A stretch of DNA of 64,000 nucleotides from Rhodoplanes sp. Z2-YC6860 (GCF_001579845.1 NZ_CP007440.1:6780029-6844028); one strand, 5' to 3'; shown: positions 27,429-35,904, counted from the first letter of the stretch. Notes: generated from the sequence alone by a model not told the origin. Program-made: numbers and translations.

Positions 27429-28205
27429 ATGCCGTCGGTGCCTTGGTTCGAAAAATTGAGCGTACCTGAACGGATCTCTGCTGCGAAAGAGAAGACGCAA
27501 CGCGTCGTCGATCACGTCCACTATTTGCTTGAGTTGCACGAGAACAACGCAATCGTGCTCTACAGCCCTACCCTTTCGCAACAGATTCCTAAGTCATTTG
27601 CAGCGAACGCATTCAACGTATTTCAGCAGGGCATGCATCAATTCGAGATCGTTCGGTTGTGCGCGCTGTGGGACACTGCCGGCGCGGAAAAGGAAAATAT
27701 CCCGAGCATCATCGAACTCATCGATGATCACGACGTGATCGAGGCCTTAGCCGAAGAAATGGCCTCGTTTTGGCGTGGCCAGGGCACCGGCATTTTGAAT
27801 CCGCCAGAAGATGCGGAGTTAGCGAACCTTGAGCGAATGGCAATCGCGCGCAGCAATGAGCAGTTTGGGCAAGAGCAGGCGCATAAGGCGAGAGCTAGCC
27901 TGCGCCAAGCGATCGCCGATACCCATGCAATCTTGGCGTCACAGAGGCACGCCTCGATCATGAATTTGCGTGACAAGCATCTCGCGCACTCCCTTACCGA
28001 GACGCGCCGCGAAAGGAAGGTTGGGCCGCTGCCGCCCGTGAAATACGGTGATGAGAGCGAGATGTTGACGGTCACGTTGCCGATCGTCGAAGCAGTGCAC
28101 TGTTGGGTGAACGGCACTAGCCTTTCGTTTGACGAGAGTCGCGAGATCGATCGAAAGAACGCTAAAGCTTTATGGGAGGCTTGCATATTCAACGTCACTC
28201 GATAG
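27429..28205 (+). CDS. AbiU2-type HEPN domain protein, putative defence RNase
   Basis: 258 residues, all helical. The HEPN RNase motif R-x4-6-H appears as R181 to H187 in NLRDKHLAHS, and the segment EIVRLCALWD...KENIPSIIELI resembles the AbiU2 family of abortive-infection proteins. HEPN RNases cut RNA to stop growth of infected cells or act as toxin halves. No antitoxin or partner gene is adjacent. Base use differs from the neighbours: the 60 bases from 27601 contain 29 G+C, against clearly G+C-rich flanks, so transfer is likely. Function in defence is inference; the motif is seen directly. Confidence 0.75.
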   Translation: MPSVPWFEKLSVPERISAAKEKTQRVVDHVHYLLELHENNAIVLYSPTLSQQIPKSFAANAFNVFQQGMHQFEIVRLCALWDTAGAEKENIPSIIELIDDHDVIEALAEEMASFWRGQGTGILNPPEDAELANLERMAIARSNEQFGQEQAHKARASLRQAIADTHAILASQRHASIMNLRDKHLAHSLTETRRERKVGPLPPVKYGDESEMLTVTLPIVEAVHCWVNGTSLSFDESREIDRKNAKALWEACIFNVTR

Positions 28206-29031
28206 TAAACCGTCAGGATGCAAACCTTGAAAGCAACCTCTAAGTTTGTGAGGCGCATCATTCCGCCCCTTGGGATGAGCGAATTCTAGATATTTGCGTT
28301 TGATCGGCCGACGCATGCACAGACGGCCAACTCGCACGTCCATTACCGCTGGGGCTCATTCGCGGGATCGTAGATCGCAGGCATTCGACATTTTGCCGAA
28401 TGTCCGTTGATCACCGTCAACGCCAGTGCCGCGTTGATCGGCTCGAGGGCGAGTTGCCGCAACCGGCGAAGCCATACTCGGCACGAGGTCCCAGTTTTTG
28501 ACGACGTCTTACTCGACAAACCTGCTGCGAACCGAGATCAAGAGACTACGATCGCCGGCCATCTCCTGGCCACGGACGTGGACGTCATTCCGTGCAACAA
28601 TTTTTGTTCTTGATTTGTTCTTACATCTAGCGTAGGGATCATTCCGTCTTGCAGTGTCGAAGGCGTCGTCGATCGCGACGCCTGACAACGGAGCAAGATG
28701 CGGCCGCCGCAACGCGGACCGCGGATGGAGCGCCAGGAGGCGTCGGGCTCTTCGCACGGGCCCGCGCGCCCCGGGACCCCCACTGCCCTCACAGCATTGG
28801 GTCCCGGAAGCTCGGCGCGCAGGCCGGCCGATCGCAAGGCTGGCCTGACGGAGCCTCGCAAGCTCCGTGGCGCCTCCCGGCGCTCCATTCCTCTCCCGTT
28901 CGGGAGAGAGAAGGAAAACAGGGAGACGGGCGCATCCGGGCGTCCGAAAACAAAACCCCGGGCCAGCGGAGCGTTGGCTGCAACACCAAGCTACCGGCGA
29001 TCGCCCGAATGACGGCACCAAGACACCGCTA
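28206..29031. other. Long gene-free region with degenerate sequence and palindromes
   Basis: 826 bases with no gene I can support. The left half is less G+C-rich and looks like a remnant linked to the HEPN gene. It holds a LexA-type box at 28607-28621. The right half is very G+C-rich, with an 8-bp palindrome pair (AGGCGTCG/CGACGCCT, 28661-28683), a run of GGGCCC, GCGCGC and CCCGGG words around 28758-28782, and a hairpin CTCTCCCG/CGGGAGAG at 28891-28908. The ORFs here look random in composition and lack ribosome sites. Confidence 0.6.
28607..28621 (+). promoter_or_regulatory. LexA-type SOS box (orphan)
   Basis: GTTC-N7-GTTC, the alphaproteobacterial LexA operator, is present exactly (GTTC 28607-28610 and 28618-28621). 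No intact gene starts just after it on either strand: flhA begins 463 bases downstream and the HEPN gene ends about 400 bases upstream. Either it is a leftover of a lost SOS gene or it controls a transcript I cannot see. Confidence 0.5.
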
Positions 29032-29067
29032 TTAACCGGCCGGTAACCATACACCCGGCAAATATTG
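29032..29067 (+). promoter_or_regulatory. CtrA-type binding site before flhA
   Basis: TTAA (29032-29035), seven bases, GTAACCAT (29043-29050), then the palindrome CCGGCAA-ATA-TTGCCGG. The arrangement copies the fliF upstream site (5868-5886) including the following GGCAA...TGCCGG stretch, which suggests a shared promoter class. The box lies 34 bases before the flhA ATG. Confidence 0.65.
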
Positions 29068-29083
29068 CCGGGGAGTTCTCAGC

Positions 29084-31216
29084 ATGAGCGATGTCACTGC
29101 CTCCGGATCCGCGCCCGCGAGCTCGTCTTCGGGCGGGCTAGACCTGTCCGGACTCCGCAAGATCGGTGACCTGCTCCGGCGCGGCGACATCACGCTCGCG
29201 CTCGGCGTTCTGACCATCCTGGTGGTCCTGATCCTGCCGCTGCCGCCGATCGTGCTCGACCTGTTCCTGGCGGTCTCGATCACGCTCTCGGTGCTGATCC
29301 TGATGACCTCGCTGTTCATCCAGGCGCCGCTCGAATTCTCTGCCTTCCCGACCGTGCTGCTGATCTCGACGATGCTGCGGCTGTCGCTGAACCTGGCGTC
29401 GACCCGCCTGATCCTGTCGCACGGCCACGAGGGCACCTCCGCCGCGGGTCACGTCATCGAAGCCTTCGGCAACTTCGTGATGAGCGGCAACTTCGTGATC
29501 GGTATCATCGTGTTCACGATCCTGGTCATCGTGAACTTCGTGGTCATCACCAAAGGTTCGGGCCGTATCGCCGAAGTGGCGGCACGCTTCCACTTGGACG
29601 CCATGCCCGGCAAGCAGATGGCGATCGACGCCGATCTCAGCGCCGGCCTGATCGACGAGAAGGAGGCGCGGCGCCGCCGCACCGAGCTCGAGGACGAAAG
29701 CGGATTCTTCGGCGCCATGGACGGCGCCTCGAAGTTCGTGCGCGGCGACGCGATCGCGGGCCTGCTGGTCGTGTTCATCAACGTCATCGGCGGCATGATC
29801 ATCGGCATCGCGCAGCAAGGCTTGAGCTTCGCCGAAGCCGGCCGCACCTACACGCTGCTGACCGTCGGTGACGGCCTCGTCACGCAAGTGCCGGCGCTGA
29901 TCGTGTCGACCGCGGCGGGCCTGCTGGTTTCCAAGGCCGGCATCTCCGGATCCGCCGACAAGGCGCTGATGGGTCAGCTGTCCGGCTATCCCAAGGCGCT
30001 CGGCATGTCGGCCGCCGTGATGATCGTCATGTCGCTATTGCCCGGCATTCCGATGATCCCGTTCCTGATGCTGGGCGGCGGCGCGGGCGCGCTCGCCTAC
30101 ATCATGGACAAGCGTCACAAGGCCACGGCCGAGGCCGCGACGCGCCAGGCCGCCGCGGAAAAGCTCGCGGCCGCGCCCGATGAGCCGATCACCGCCGCGC
30201 TCAAGATCGACGACCTCAAGATCGAGCTCGGCTACGCGCTGCTGCCTCTCGTCAACTCGCCGGACGGCGGCGACCGGCTGACCGAGCAGATCAAGGCGCT
30301 GCGCCGCTCGCTCGCGATCGAGATGGGTTTCGTGATGCCCGCCGTGCGCATCCTCGACAACGTGCAGCTCGAGGCCAACAGCTACGTCATCAAGATCAAG
30401 GAGGTCGATGCCGGCACCGGCCGGATCTGGCCGAACCAGTACATGGTGATGGACCCGACCGGCGCGCAAGTGAAGCTGCCGGGCATCCACACCACCGAGC
30501 CGACCTTCGGCCTGCCCGCGACCTGGGTCGACGTCTCGCAGAAAGAAGAAGCCGCGATGAAGGGCTACACGGTGGTCGATGCGGCGACCGTGATGTCGAC
30601 GCACCTCACCGAACTGCTCAAGGCCAACACCGCGGAGCTTCTGTCCTACGGCGAGGTCCACAAGCTGATCAAGGAACTGCCGAAGGAGCAGGCCGATCTC
30701 ATCAAGGACATCTCGCCCGCGCAGATCACGGTGTCGGGCATCCAGCGCGTGCTGCAGATCCTGCTCGGCGAGCGCGTCTCGATTCGCGACTTCTCCGGCA
30801 TCCTCGAAGGCATCGCCGACGCGCTGTCGTTCACCCGCAATCCGACGGTCATCGCCGAGCACGTGCGCACCCGCCTCGCCCGCCAGCTCTGCGCCCAGCA
30901 CACCACGCCGGCCGGCTACCTGCCGCTGATCGCGCTGTCGGCGAAATGGGAGCAGAACTTCGCCGAGTCGATCGTGGGTCAGGGCGACGAGCGCAGCCTC
31001 GCGATGCAGCCCTCGAAGCTGTCGGAGTTCATCACCGCGGTCCGCGAACGGTTCGAGGACGCCGCCCGCGAAGGCGAGGCGCCGGTGCTGGTCACCTCGC
31101 CGGCGGTGCGGCCGTTCGTGCGCAGCATCGTCGAGCGCTTCCGCGCCCAGACCAGCGTGCTGTCGCAGTCGGAGATCCATCCCCGGGCCCGGCTCAAGAC
31201 GGTCGGTAGCATCTAA
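29084..31216 (+). CDS. flhA: Flagellar export gate protein FlhA
   Basis: 710 residues, the usual size. About eight membrane helices fill the first half, and the signature RLSLNLASTRLILSHG plus GFVVITKGSGRIAEVAARFHLDAMPGKQMAIDADL identifies the FHIPEP family. The C-terminal cytoplasmic domain (from about 370) has the chaperone/substrate docking parts, e.g. ILDNVQLEANSYVIKIKE. FlhA forms the ring of the export gate that hands substrates into the flagellar channel. Its ATG is behind the CtrA-type box shared with fliF. It is separated from the fliF operon by nearly 18 kb of unrelated genes. Confidence 0.98.
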   Translation: MSDVTASGSAPASSSSGGLDLSGLRKIGDLLRRGDITLALGVLTILVVLILPLPPIVLDLFLAVSITLSVLILMTSLFIQAPLEFSAFPTVLLISTMLRLSLNLASTRLILSHGHEGTSAAGHVIEAFGNFVMSGNFVIGIIVFTILVIVNFVVITKGSGRIAEVAARFHLDAMPGKQMAIDADLSAGLIDEKEARRRRTELEDESGFFGAMDGASKFVRGDAIAGLLVVFINVIGGMIIGIAQQGLSFAEAGRTYTLLTVGDGLVTQVPALIVSTAAGLLVSKAGISGSADKALMGQLSGYPKALGMSAAVMIVMSLLPGIPMIPFLMLGGGAGALAYIMDKRHKATAEAATRQAAAEKLAAAPDEPITAALKIDDLKIELGYALLPLVNSPDGGDRLTEQIKALRRSLAIEMGFVMPAVRILDNVQLEANSYVIKIKEVDAGTGRIWPNQYMVMDPTGAQVKLPGIHTTEPTFGLPATWVDVSQKEEAAMKGYTVVDAATVMSTHLTELLKANTAELLSYGEVHKLIKELPKEQADLIKDISPAQITVSGIQRVLQILLGERVSIRDFSGILEGIADALSFTRNPTVIAEHVRTRLARQLCAQHTTPAGYLPLIALSAKWEQNFAESIVGQGDERSLAMQPSKLSEFITAVRERFEDAAREGEAPVLVTSPAVRPFVRSIVERFRAQTSVLSQSEIHPRARLKTVGSI

Positions 31217-31563
31217 ACACCGTCTCCTGGAACCATTTGAAAATACAAAGGTTTCCCGCCGCCCGGGCCGCTGACCTGCCGGTTCGATCAACGAAATGTG
31301 AGCGGGGCTTGGAACTGTGGCAGCGGTCACTAGTTGACTGTGCGACAGCCGCAACGGGAGGGCCGGCACATCATACCCCAGGGGTTAGGGGTGGGAGTGC
31401 TGACCCATGTCCGGAGCGGAATCGTTAAGCGTCGGTAACCGTCTTTTATAAGCCCCTGAAAGTGCAGACTAACCGGGTTTATAAGCGGATCGACGGTAAC
31501 GGGTGGTGGTATTGAACCTTTAAGAGGCGTTGTCCGACAACAGGGTAATTTCGGAGAAGCGTC
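31217..31563. other. Gene-free region between flhA and a small membrane-protein gene
   Basis: 347 bases with no gene. The nonamer TTTATAAGC occurs twice (31445-31453 and 31478-31486), 33 bases apart, about 80 bases before the next start. A near-CtrA arrangement (TTAA, six bases, GTAACC, at 31429-31440) lies upstream but has the wrong spacing. This likely holds the promoter of the small gene at 31564. Confidence 0.5.
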
Positions 31564-31776
31564 ATGAACAACTACACGCTGAGCACTGCTGATCGCCTCA
31601 CGCACATCAAGATCGTGGCTGTGTCGCTGATCGCTGGGATCGCCGTTGTCGGCGTCGGCATCGCGGCCCGTCCAGAACTTCCCGACATGAGCACGAGGCT
31701 CGAAGCCCGCGCGCCGGTTTTGAAGCCCGGCAAGCCGGTGGTCTGGACTCGCGCGGACGACGTCACGATCCGCTAA
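31564..31776 (+). CDS. Small single-pass membrane protein of unknown function
   Basis: 70 residues. A basic/polar N-terminus is followed by a hydrophobic helix (about 17-35: IVAVSLIAGIAVVGVGIAA) and a short Pro/Arg-rich tail. CGGAGAA lies a few bases before the ATG and a strong terminator follows, so it is expressed as its own small transcript. I do not recognise a family. Placement between flhA and fliJ-fliI could be chance or could mark a motility accessory. Confidence 0.7.
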   Translation: MNNYTLSTADRLTHIKIVAVSLIAGIAVVGVGIAARPELPDMSTRLEARAPVLKPGKPVVWTRADDVTIR

Positions 31777-31805
31777 CCCATTCCGACACGTCAAAACACA
31801 GCCGG

Positions 31806-31835
31806 TCGCGCGCCATCAGGCGCGCGATTTTTTTT
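31806..31835 (+). terminator. Rho-independent terminator of the small membrane-protein gene
   Basis: Perfect 9-bp stem TCGCGCGCC / GGCGCGCGA with loop ATCA, followed by eight T residues. Confidence 0.93.
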
Positions 31836-31850
31836 GGCAAGCCGAAACGT

Positions 31851-31877
31851 CAATGCCCGGCCATTCGCCGGGCATTG
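31851..31877. terminator. Hairpin between convergent small gene and fliJ
   Basis: Perfect 11-bp stem CAATGCCCGGC / GCCGGGCATTG with a five-base loop, 21 bases after the fliJ stop on the opposite strand. No T-run follows on either strand, so it may terminate weakly or protect mRNA ends. Confidence 0.55.
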
Positions 31878-31897
31878 GAAGTTCGTGACGTGTGAGA

Positions 31898-32311
31898 TCA
31901 GGCCGTGCGGGTGCTGCGCATGAGGCCGATGGCGTCGAGCTCGGACTGCTCGAAGGCGGCTTCCGCCGCGCGCTCGCGCATCTGGTCGCGCTCGTCGAGC
32001 AGCTCGACCTTCTTCAATTCCTCGAAGGCCTCGGCCAATGCGTCCTTGGCATCGTTGAGCTGCACGCGCAGCTCGTCCGCCGAATTCTTGAGGTTCTCGC
32101 GGCGCTGGATCGCAGCCTTCGCGTAGGTCGGATAAGCAAAGTGGCTCGGATCGTGAATGTTGGCACGATCCTGTTCGGTCTTGATCTCGCGCTCGAGCTC
32201 GGTCGCCATCCGATCGAACTCTGCGATCATGCCTTCAATCTGCATGACCTTTCGGCGCTTTTCGTCGACCTGGAACTTCTTCAGACGAATGAGCGTATCG
32301 CGTGACTTCAT
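31898..32311 (-). CDS. fliJ: Flagellar export chaperone FliJ
   Basis: 137 residues, almost entirely coiled coil, with the N-terminal SRDTLIRLKKFQVDEKRRKV pattern typical of FliJ. FliJ fits the central hole of the FliI ATPase ring and contacts FlhA. The gene lies 171 bases downstream of fliI on the same strand, as expected, although that gap is larger than usual and contains only an imperfect hairpin. Confidence 0.93.
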   Translation of the reverse strand: MKSRDTLIRLKKFQVDEKRRKVMQIEGMIAEFDRMATELEREIKTEQDRANIHDPSHFAYPTYAKAAIQRRENLKNSADELRVQLNDAKDALAEAFEELKKVELLDERDQMRERAAEAAFEQSELDAIGLMRSTRTA

Positions 32312-32482
32312 CGACTCTTACTCCCCCGAAGCCGCGAGGACGTGGCAAACAGGCCCAACGAACCCCAAACAGCGGGCAACCAAGTCGACTGTGCCGCGAT
32401 AACGTTAGTTTTCGGTTTCCAGCCTGCCCGCAATGGTAGGGAAGCCGGTTTTTCTGTGATCTGCACAGTAAGCCCTTGCTTC

Positions 32483-33817
32483 TCAAGGCTTTCCGGCTTG
32501 CGGCGCCGGCGCCATGCCGAGGATCTCGGCAAGCCTCTGATAACCATCCAGGAGGCTCGTGCATTCGTCCTTGTACTGGCCGAGGAAGGCCTCGAGCGGT
32601 GTGTGCAGGCCGATCGCCTCGTCGACCTCGAGGCTGGAGCCAGGACGGTAAGCGCCGAGCCGGATCAATTCCTCCATATCGGCGTAAGTCGCCATCACCT
32701 TGCGGGCGCGGGTCAGCACATCGAGAAAATCGGGATTGGCCGACTTCGGCATCGAGCGCGACACTGACTTCAGCACGTTGATCGCGGGATAGCGGCCGCG
32801 CTCCGCGATGGCGCGCTCCATGACGATATGGCCGTCGAGGATCGAGCGCACCGCGTCCGCGATCGGCTCGTTGTGATCGTCGCCTTCGACCAGCACCGTA
32901 AAGATGCCGGTGATGCTGCCGTCTGCCGAGCCCGGTCCGGCACGCTCCAGCAACCGCGGCAGTTCGGCGAACACCGTCGGTGTATAGCCTTTGGCGGTGG
33001 GAGGCTCGCCGGTGGCAAGACCGATTTCGCGCTGCGCGATGGCGAAGCGCGTGACCGAGTCCATCAGGAGCAGCACCTGCTGGGCCTGGTCGCGGAAGTA
33101 CTCGGCGATCGAGAGCGTGAGATAGGCCGCCTGACGGCGCATCAGCGCCGGCTCGTCGGAGGTCGCGACCACCACGACCGAACGGGCCAGGCCCTCCTCG
33201 CCCAGATCGTCCTGCAGGAATTCCTGCACCTCGCGGCCGCGCTCGCCGACCAGGCCGATCACCGACACGTCGGCCACGACGTTGCGGGCCATCATCGAGA
33301 GCAGCACCGACTTGCCGACGCCGGAGCCGGCGAAGATGCCCATGCGCTGGCCGTGGCAGCAGGTGATGAAGGTGTTGAGCGCGCGGACGCCCAGATCGAT
33401 CGGCGCGCCGACCCGCCTCCGGGCATGCGCTGCCGGCGGCGGCGCCTTGAACGGATAAGGCAGCGGCCCCGACGGCAGCGGACCCTTGCCGTCGATCGGC
33501 TCGCCCATGGCATTGACGACCCGGCCGAGCCAGGCGCTGGTCGGCCGGACCGCGGCGCGGACCGCGGAGACGACCGCGCGGCAGCCGCGCCGCACGCCTT
33601 CCAGCGTCGCGAACGGCATCAGCAGCGCATGACCGCCGGAAAAGCCGACCACCTCACAGGGAATTGGCGCACTCTGCGTCTCGATCACGACCCGGGCGCC
33701 GACCGACATAGTATGAAGAGGCCCCGCCACCTCGACCATCAGCCCCCGGACCCCAACCACCCGGCCGTAAACCTCGTTTCCGTCCAGTTCCTCGATCTGT
33801 TCGAGAAGTGCCCTCAT
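32483..33817 (-). CDS. fliI: Flagellum-specific ATPase FliI
   Basis: 444 residues. Walker A AGSGVGKS lies at 163-170, followed by [13 protein letters not shown] and Walker [12 protein letters not shown], the T3SS ATPase signature. FliI hexamers unfold or release substrates at the export gate with FliH and FliJ. Its ATG at 33817 is 372 bases from ctrA, divergently oriented. The gap holds TTAA-type half-sites (33854-33857 with TTTA seven bases later, and TTAA at 33878) and a dense cluster of GANTC sites. Confidence 0.97.
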   Translation of the reverse strand: MRALLEQIEELDGNEVYGRVVGVRGLMVEVAGPLHTMSVGARVVIETQSAPIPCEVVGFSGGHALLMPFATLEGVRRGCRAVVSAVRAAVRPTSAWLGRVVNAMGEPIDGKGPLPSGPLPYPFKAPPPAAHARRRVGAPIDLGVRALNTFITCCHGQRMGIFAGSGVGKSVLLSMMARNVVADVSVIGLVGERGREVQEFLQDDLGEEGLARSVVVVATSDEPALMRRQAAYLTLSIAEYFRDQAQQVLLLMDSVTRFAIAQREIGLATGEPPTAKGYTPTVFAELPRLLERAGPGSADGSITGIFTVLVEGDDHNEPIADAVRSILDGHIVMERAIAERGRYPAINVLKSVSRSMPKSANPDFLDVLTRARKVMATYADMEELIRLGAYRPGSSLEVDEAIGLHTPLEAFLGQYKDECTSLLDGYQRLAEILGMAPAPQAGKP

Positions 33818-34189
33818 AAAAGATGGCCTTTTGGTAACGTTTTGAGGCTCGTATTAACCGCCTGTTTACCCGCGTCGTTAATCATTACGTCACCGTCGTT
33901 GGGATTAAGGCGACGCTCATCCCGCCAGGACGGATGGATGAGTCTCGAGAGTCGGTTGGACCCGATTCTTAATGTGGAGTCTGAACGGGACCGTGGCGAA
34001 AAAACCACTCTCGGGCAACATCTTAAGGCGATTCGGCCGAATCTGGCCAGCCAATGGTTGCGACCCGGAAAAAGGTTTTGTTAACCATATCCTTGTTAAG
34101 CTTCCGAATCGTTTGTCCCAAGGCGTTTTCACGGGCCGCCCCTGCGGCGCCCCAGGTTTGAGCCCGCAGCGGCGAAGAAGGGGTTTGGC
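33818..34189. promoter_or_regulatory. fliI-ctrA divergent control region with GANTC cluster
   Basis: 372 bases without a gene. Seven GANTC (CcrM) sites lie at 33940, 33949, 33964, 33977, 34030, 34039 and 34106, far more than chance for this base composition. TTAACCAT, a CtrA-type half-site, is at 34081-34088 and TTAA recurs at 34096-34099, about 90-110 bases before the ctrA start. Near fliI there are further TTAA/TTTA half-sites (33854-33881). In Caulobacter the ctrA promoter is controlled by CcrM methylation and by CtrA itself. Confidence 0.7.
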
Positions 34190-34891
34190 ATGCGCGTTCT
34201 GCTGATCGAGGACGATAGCGCCACTGCGCAATCGATTGAGCTCATGCTCAAGTCCGAGAGCTTTAACGTCTACACGACGGATCTCGGCGAAGAGGGCGTC
34301 GATCTCGGCAAACTCTACGACTACGACATCATCCTGCTCGACCTGAACCTGCCGGACATGTCCGGCTTCGAGGTTCTGCGGTCGCTGCGGGTCTCCAAGG
34401 TCAAGACTCCGATCCTGATCCTGTCCGGCCTCGCCGGCATCGAGGACAAGGTGAAGGGCCTGGGCTTCGGCGCCGACGACTACATGACCAAGCCGTTTCA
34501 CAAGGACGAGCTGATCGCGCGCATCCACGCGATCGTGCGCCGCTCCAAGGGTCATGCGCAGTCGGTCATCAACACCGGCGACCTCACCGTCAATCTCGAC
34601 CAGAAGACGGTGGAAGTCTCCGGCGCCCGCGTGCACCTCACGGGCAAGGAATACCAGATGCTGGAGCTGCTTTCGCTCCGCAAGGGCACGACGCTGACCA
34701 AGGAGATGTTCCTCAACCATCTCTACGGCGGCATGGACGAGCCCGAACTCAAGATCATCGACGTGTTCATCTGCAAGCTCCGCAAGAAGCTCGCGAACGC
34801 CTCGAACGGCAAGAACTACATCGAGACGGTTTGGGGCCGCGGCTACGTGCTGCGCGAGCCGAGCGAGTCCGACGAGCGGATTCCAGCGTAA
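34190..34891 (+). CDS. ctrA: Cell-cycle response regulator CtrA
   Basis: 233 residues, full length. The receiver domain has the acidic pair at D8/D9, phospho-acceptor D51 ([13 protein letters not shown]) and the Lys of MTKPF. The OmpR-type winged helix ends with [13 protein letters not shown]. The linker and DNA helices ([31 protein letters not shown]) match alphaproteobacterial CtrA almost word for word. CtrA phosphorylated via CckA-ChpT controls flagellar, chemotaxis and cell-division genes by binding TTAA-N7-TTAA. chpT is encoded at 50723 in this same window. A strong terminator follows. Confidence 0.98.
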   Translation: MRVLLIEDDSATAQSIELMLKSESFNVYTTDLGEEGVDLGKLYDYDIILLDLNLPDMSGFEVLRSLRVSKVKTPILILSGLAGIEDKVKGLGFGADDYMTKPFHKDELIARIHAIVRRSKGHAQSVINTGDLTVNLDQKTVEVSGARVHLTGKEYQMLELLSLRKGTTLTKEMFLNHLYGGMDEPELKIIDVFICKLRKKLANASNGKNYIETVWGRGYVLREPSESDERIPA

Positions 34892-34919
34892 CGCCGCGAA
34901 GGCGGAACGCTCCGAAAAG

Positions 34920-34948
34920 AAAAAGCCCCGCCGCAAGGCGGGGTTTTT
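34920..34948 (+). terminator. Rho-independent terminator of ctrA
   Basis: CCCCGCC / GGCGGGG stem with a GCAA tetraloop, A-rich on the left and TTTTT on the right, 30 bases after the ctrA stop. The flanking A and T runs may let it also serve the convergent LysR gene. Confidence 0.93.
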
Positions 34949-34974
34949 GTTTGCGGCGTCCAGGCGAGACCCAA

Positions 34975-35904
34975 TCAAGAAGCTTCGGGCGATCGCAGCG
35001 CGGTCCGGCATTCCCGCCGCAGCGTGTCCAGAAAGGTGCCGAGTGCTTTCGACACCACCGGCATCCGGGTGATGACGCCGATATGCGGCAGACGTCCGGA
35101 AAGCTTGATCGGCAGCACCGCAAGCTCGCCGCTGCGCGTATAGCCGAGCGACGCCTCGTAGGTGATGACGCCAATCATGTCGGTCTCCGACACCACCGCC
35201 TGAACCAGCCGGAATGACGTGGACTCGATGGCCGGGACCGGCGGCGCCAGTCCGAGATCGGTGAATTCGCGCTCGATCGCCGCACGGATGGGCGCGCCGC
35301 GCGGCGGCAGGATCCACGGATAGGCCAACAGATCGGGCCACGACGGCCGCCGCTTTCGCGTCAGCGGATGCGATGGGCTCGCCACGATGGCGATCGGCAG
35401 CTGGATCAGCTTCTCGATGTGCAGATCACGTTCCCCGGTGCCGGCATCGAGGCGGCCGATCACGCAATCGATCTCGCCGCGGCGAAGTGCGCTGAGCATG
35501 ACGTCGCGCGTGCCATCCTCGATCTGAACCGCAAGCCCGGGCGCGGTCTTGCGCAGCGCCAGGAGCGTGGTGGAGAGAAGCCGCGCCTCCGCAACCGGCA
35601 GCACGCCGACACGGACGCGGCCGGCAACGCCGCGCGCAATCGATGCAATCTCGTCCCTGGCGTTCTCGAGATCGTTGAGCACGAGTTGCGCGCGTCCGAT
35701 CAGCGCCTGGCCGCATTCGGTCGGGATGACCCCGCGCCGGCTCCGTTCGAACAACGGCGCGCCCAGCGTGTCCTCCAGTTCTCCGATCAGCTTGCTGATC
35801 GCCGGCTGACTGAGATGCGCTTCGCGCGAGGCGCGCTGCATGCTGCCGGTCTTGGCAACGGCGAGGAAGACCTGGAGATGGCGCGTCTTGAGCGAGAGGG
35901 ACAT
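34975..35904 (-). CDS. LysR family transcriptional regulator
   Basis: 309 residues from the preferred ATG (35904); an upstream in-frame ATG at 35940 adds 12 residues. Family hallmarks are the helix-turn-helix LSQPAISKLIGELEDTLGAPLFERSRRG and an effector-binding fold like GbpR (galactose-binding protein regulator). It is divergent from the MBL-hydrolase/Bug operon at 36002 with a gap of about 100 bases, so it probably regulates that operon in response to its substrate. Confidence 0.92.
   Translation of the reverse strand: MSLSLKTRHLQVFLAVAKTGSMQRASREAHLSQPAISKLIGELEDTLGAPLFERSRRGVIPTECGQALIGRAQLVLNDLENARDEIASIARGVAGRVRVGVLPVAEARLLSTTLLALRKTAPGLAVQIEDGTRDVMLSALRRGEIDCVIGRLDAGTGERDLHIEKLIQLPIAIVASPSHPLTRKRRPSWPDLLAYPWILPPRGAPIRAAIEREFTDLGLAPPVPAIESTSFRLVQAVVSETDMIGVITYEASLGYTRSGELAVLPIKLSGRLPHIGVITRMPVVSKALGTFLDTLRRECRTALRSPEAS

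Noticed and set aside
28407-28613. Short plus-strand frame of 68 codons before the LexA box
   Set aside because: It has no ribosome binding site, no recognisable domain and ends in the SOS box, so it is probably chance.
28509-29054. Open frame of 181 codons on the minus strand before flhA
   Set aside because: Its start lies in the CtrA-type box of flhA, it has no ribosome site, and its Arg/Gly/Pro/Ser-rich composition looks like translated non-coding DNA.
31429-31440. CtrA-like TTAA and GTAACC pair before the small membrane gene
   Set aside because: The spacer is six bases instead of seven, so it is listed only as a near match.
31806-31877. Attenuator or riboswitch formed by the two adjacent hairpins
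   Set aside because: Both lie between convergent stop codons; the first has a clear T-run terminator, so simple termination explains them.
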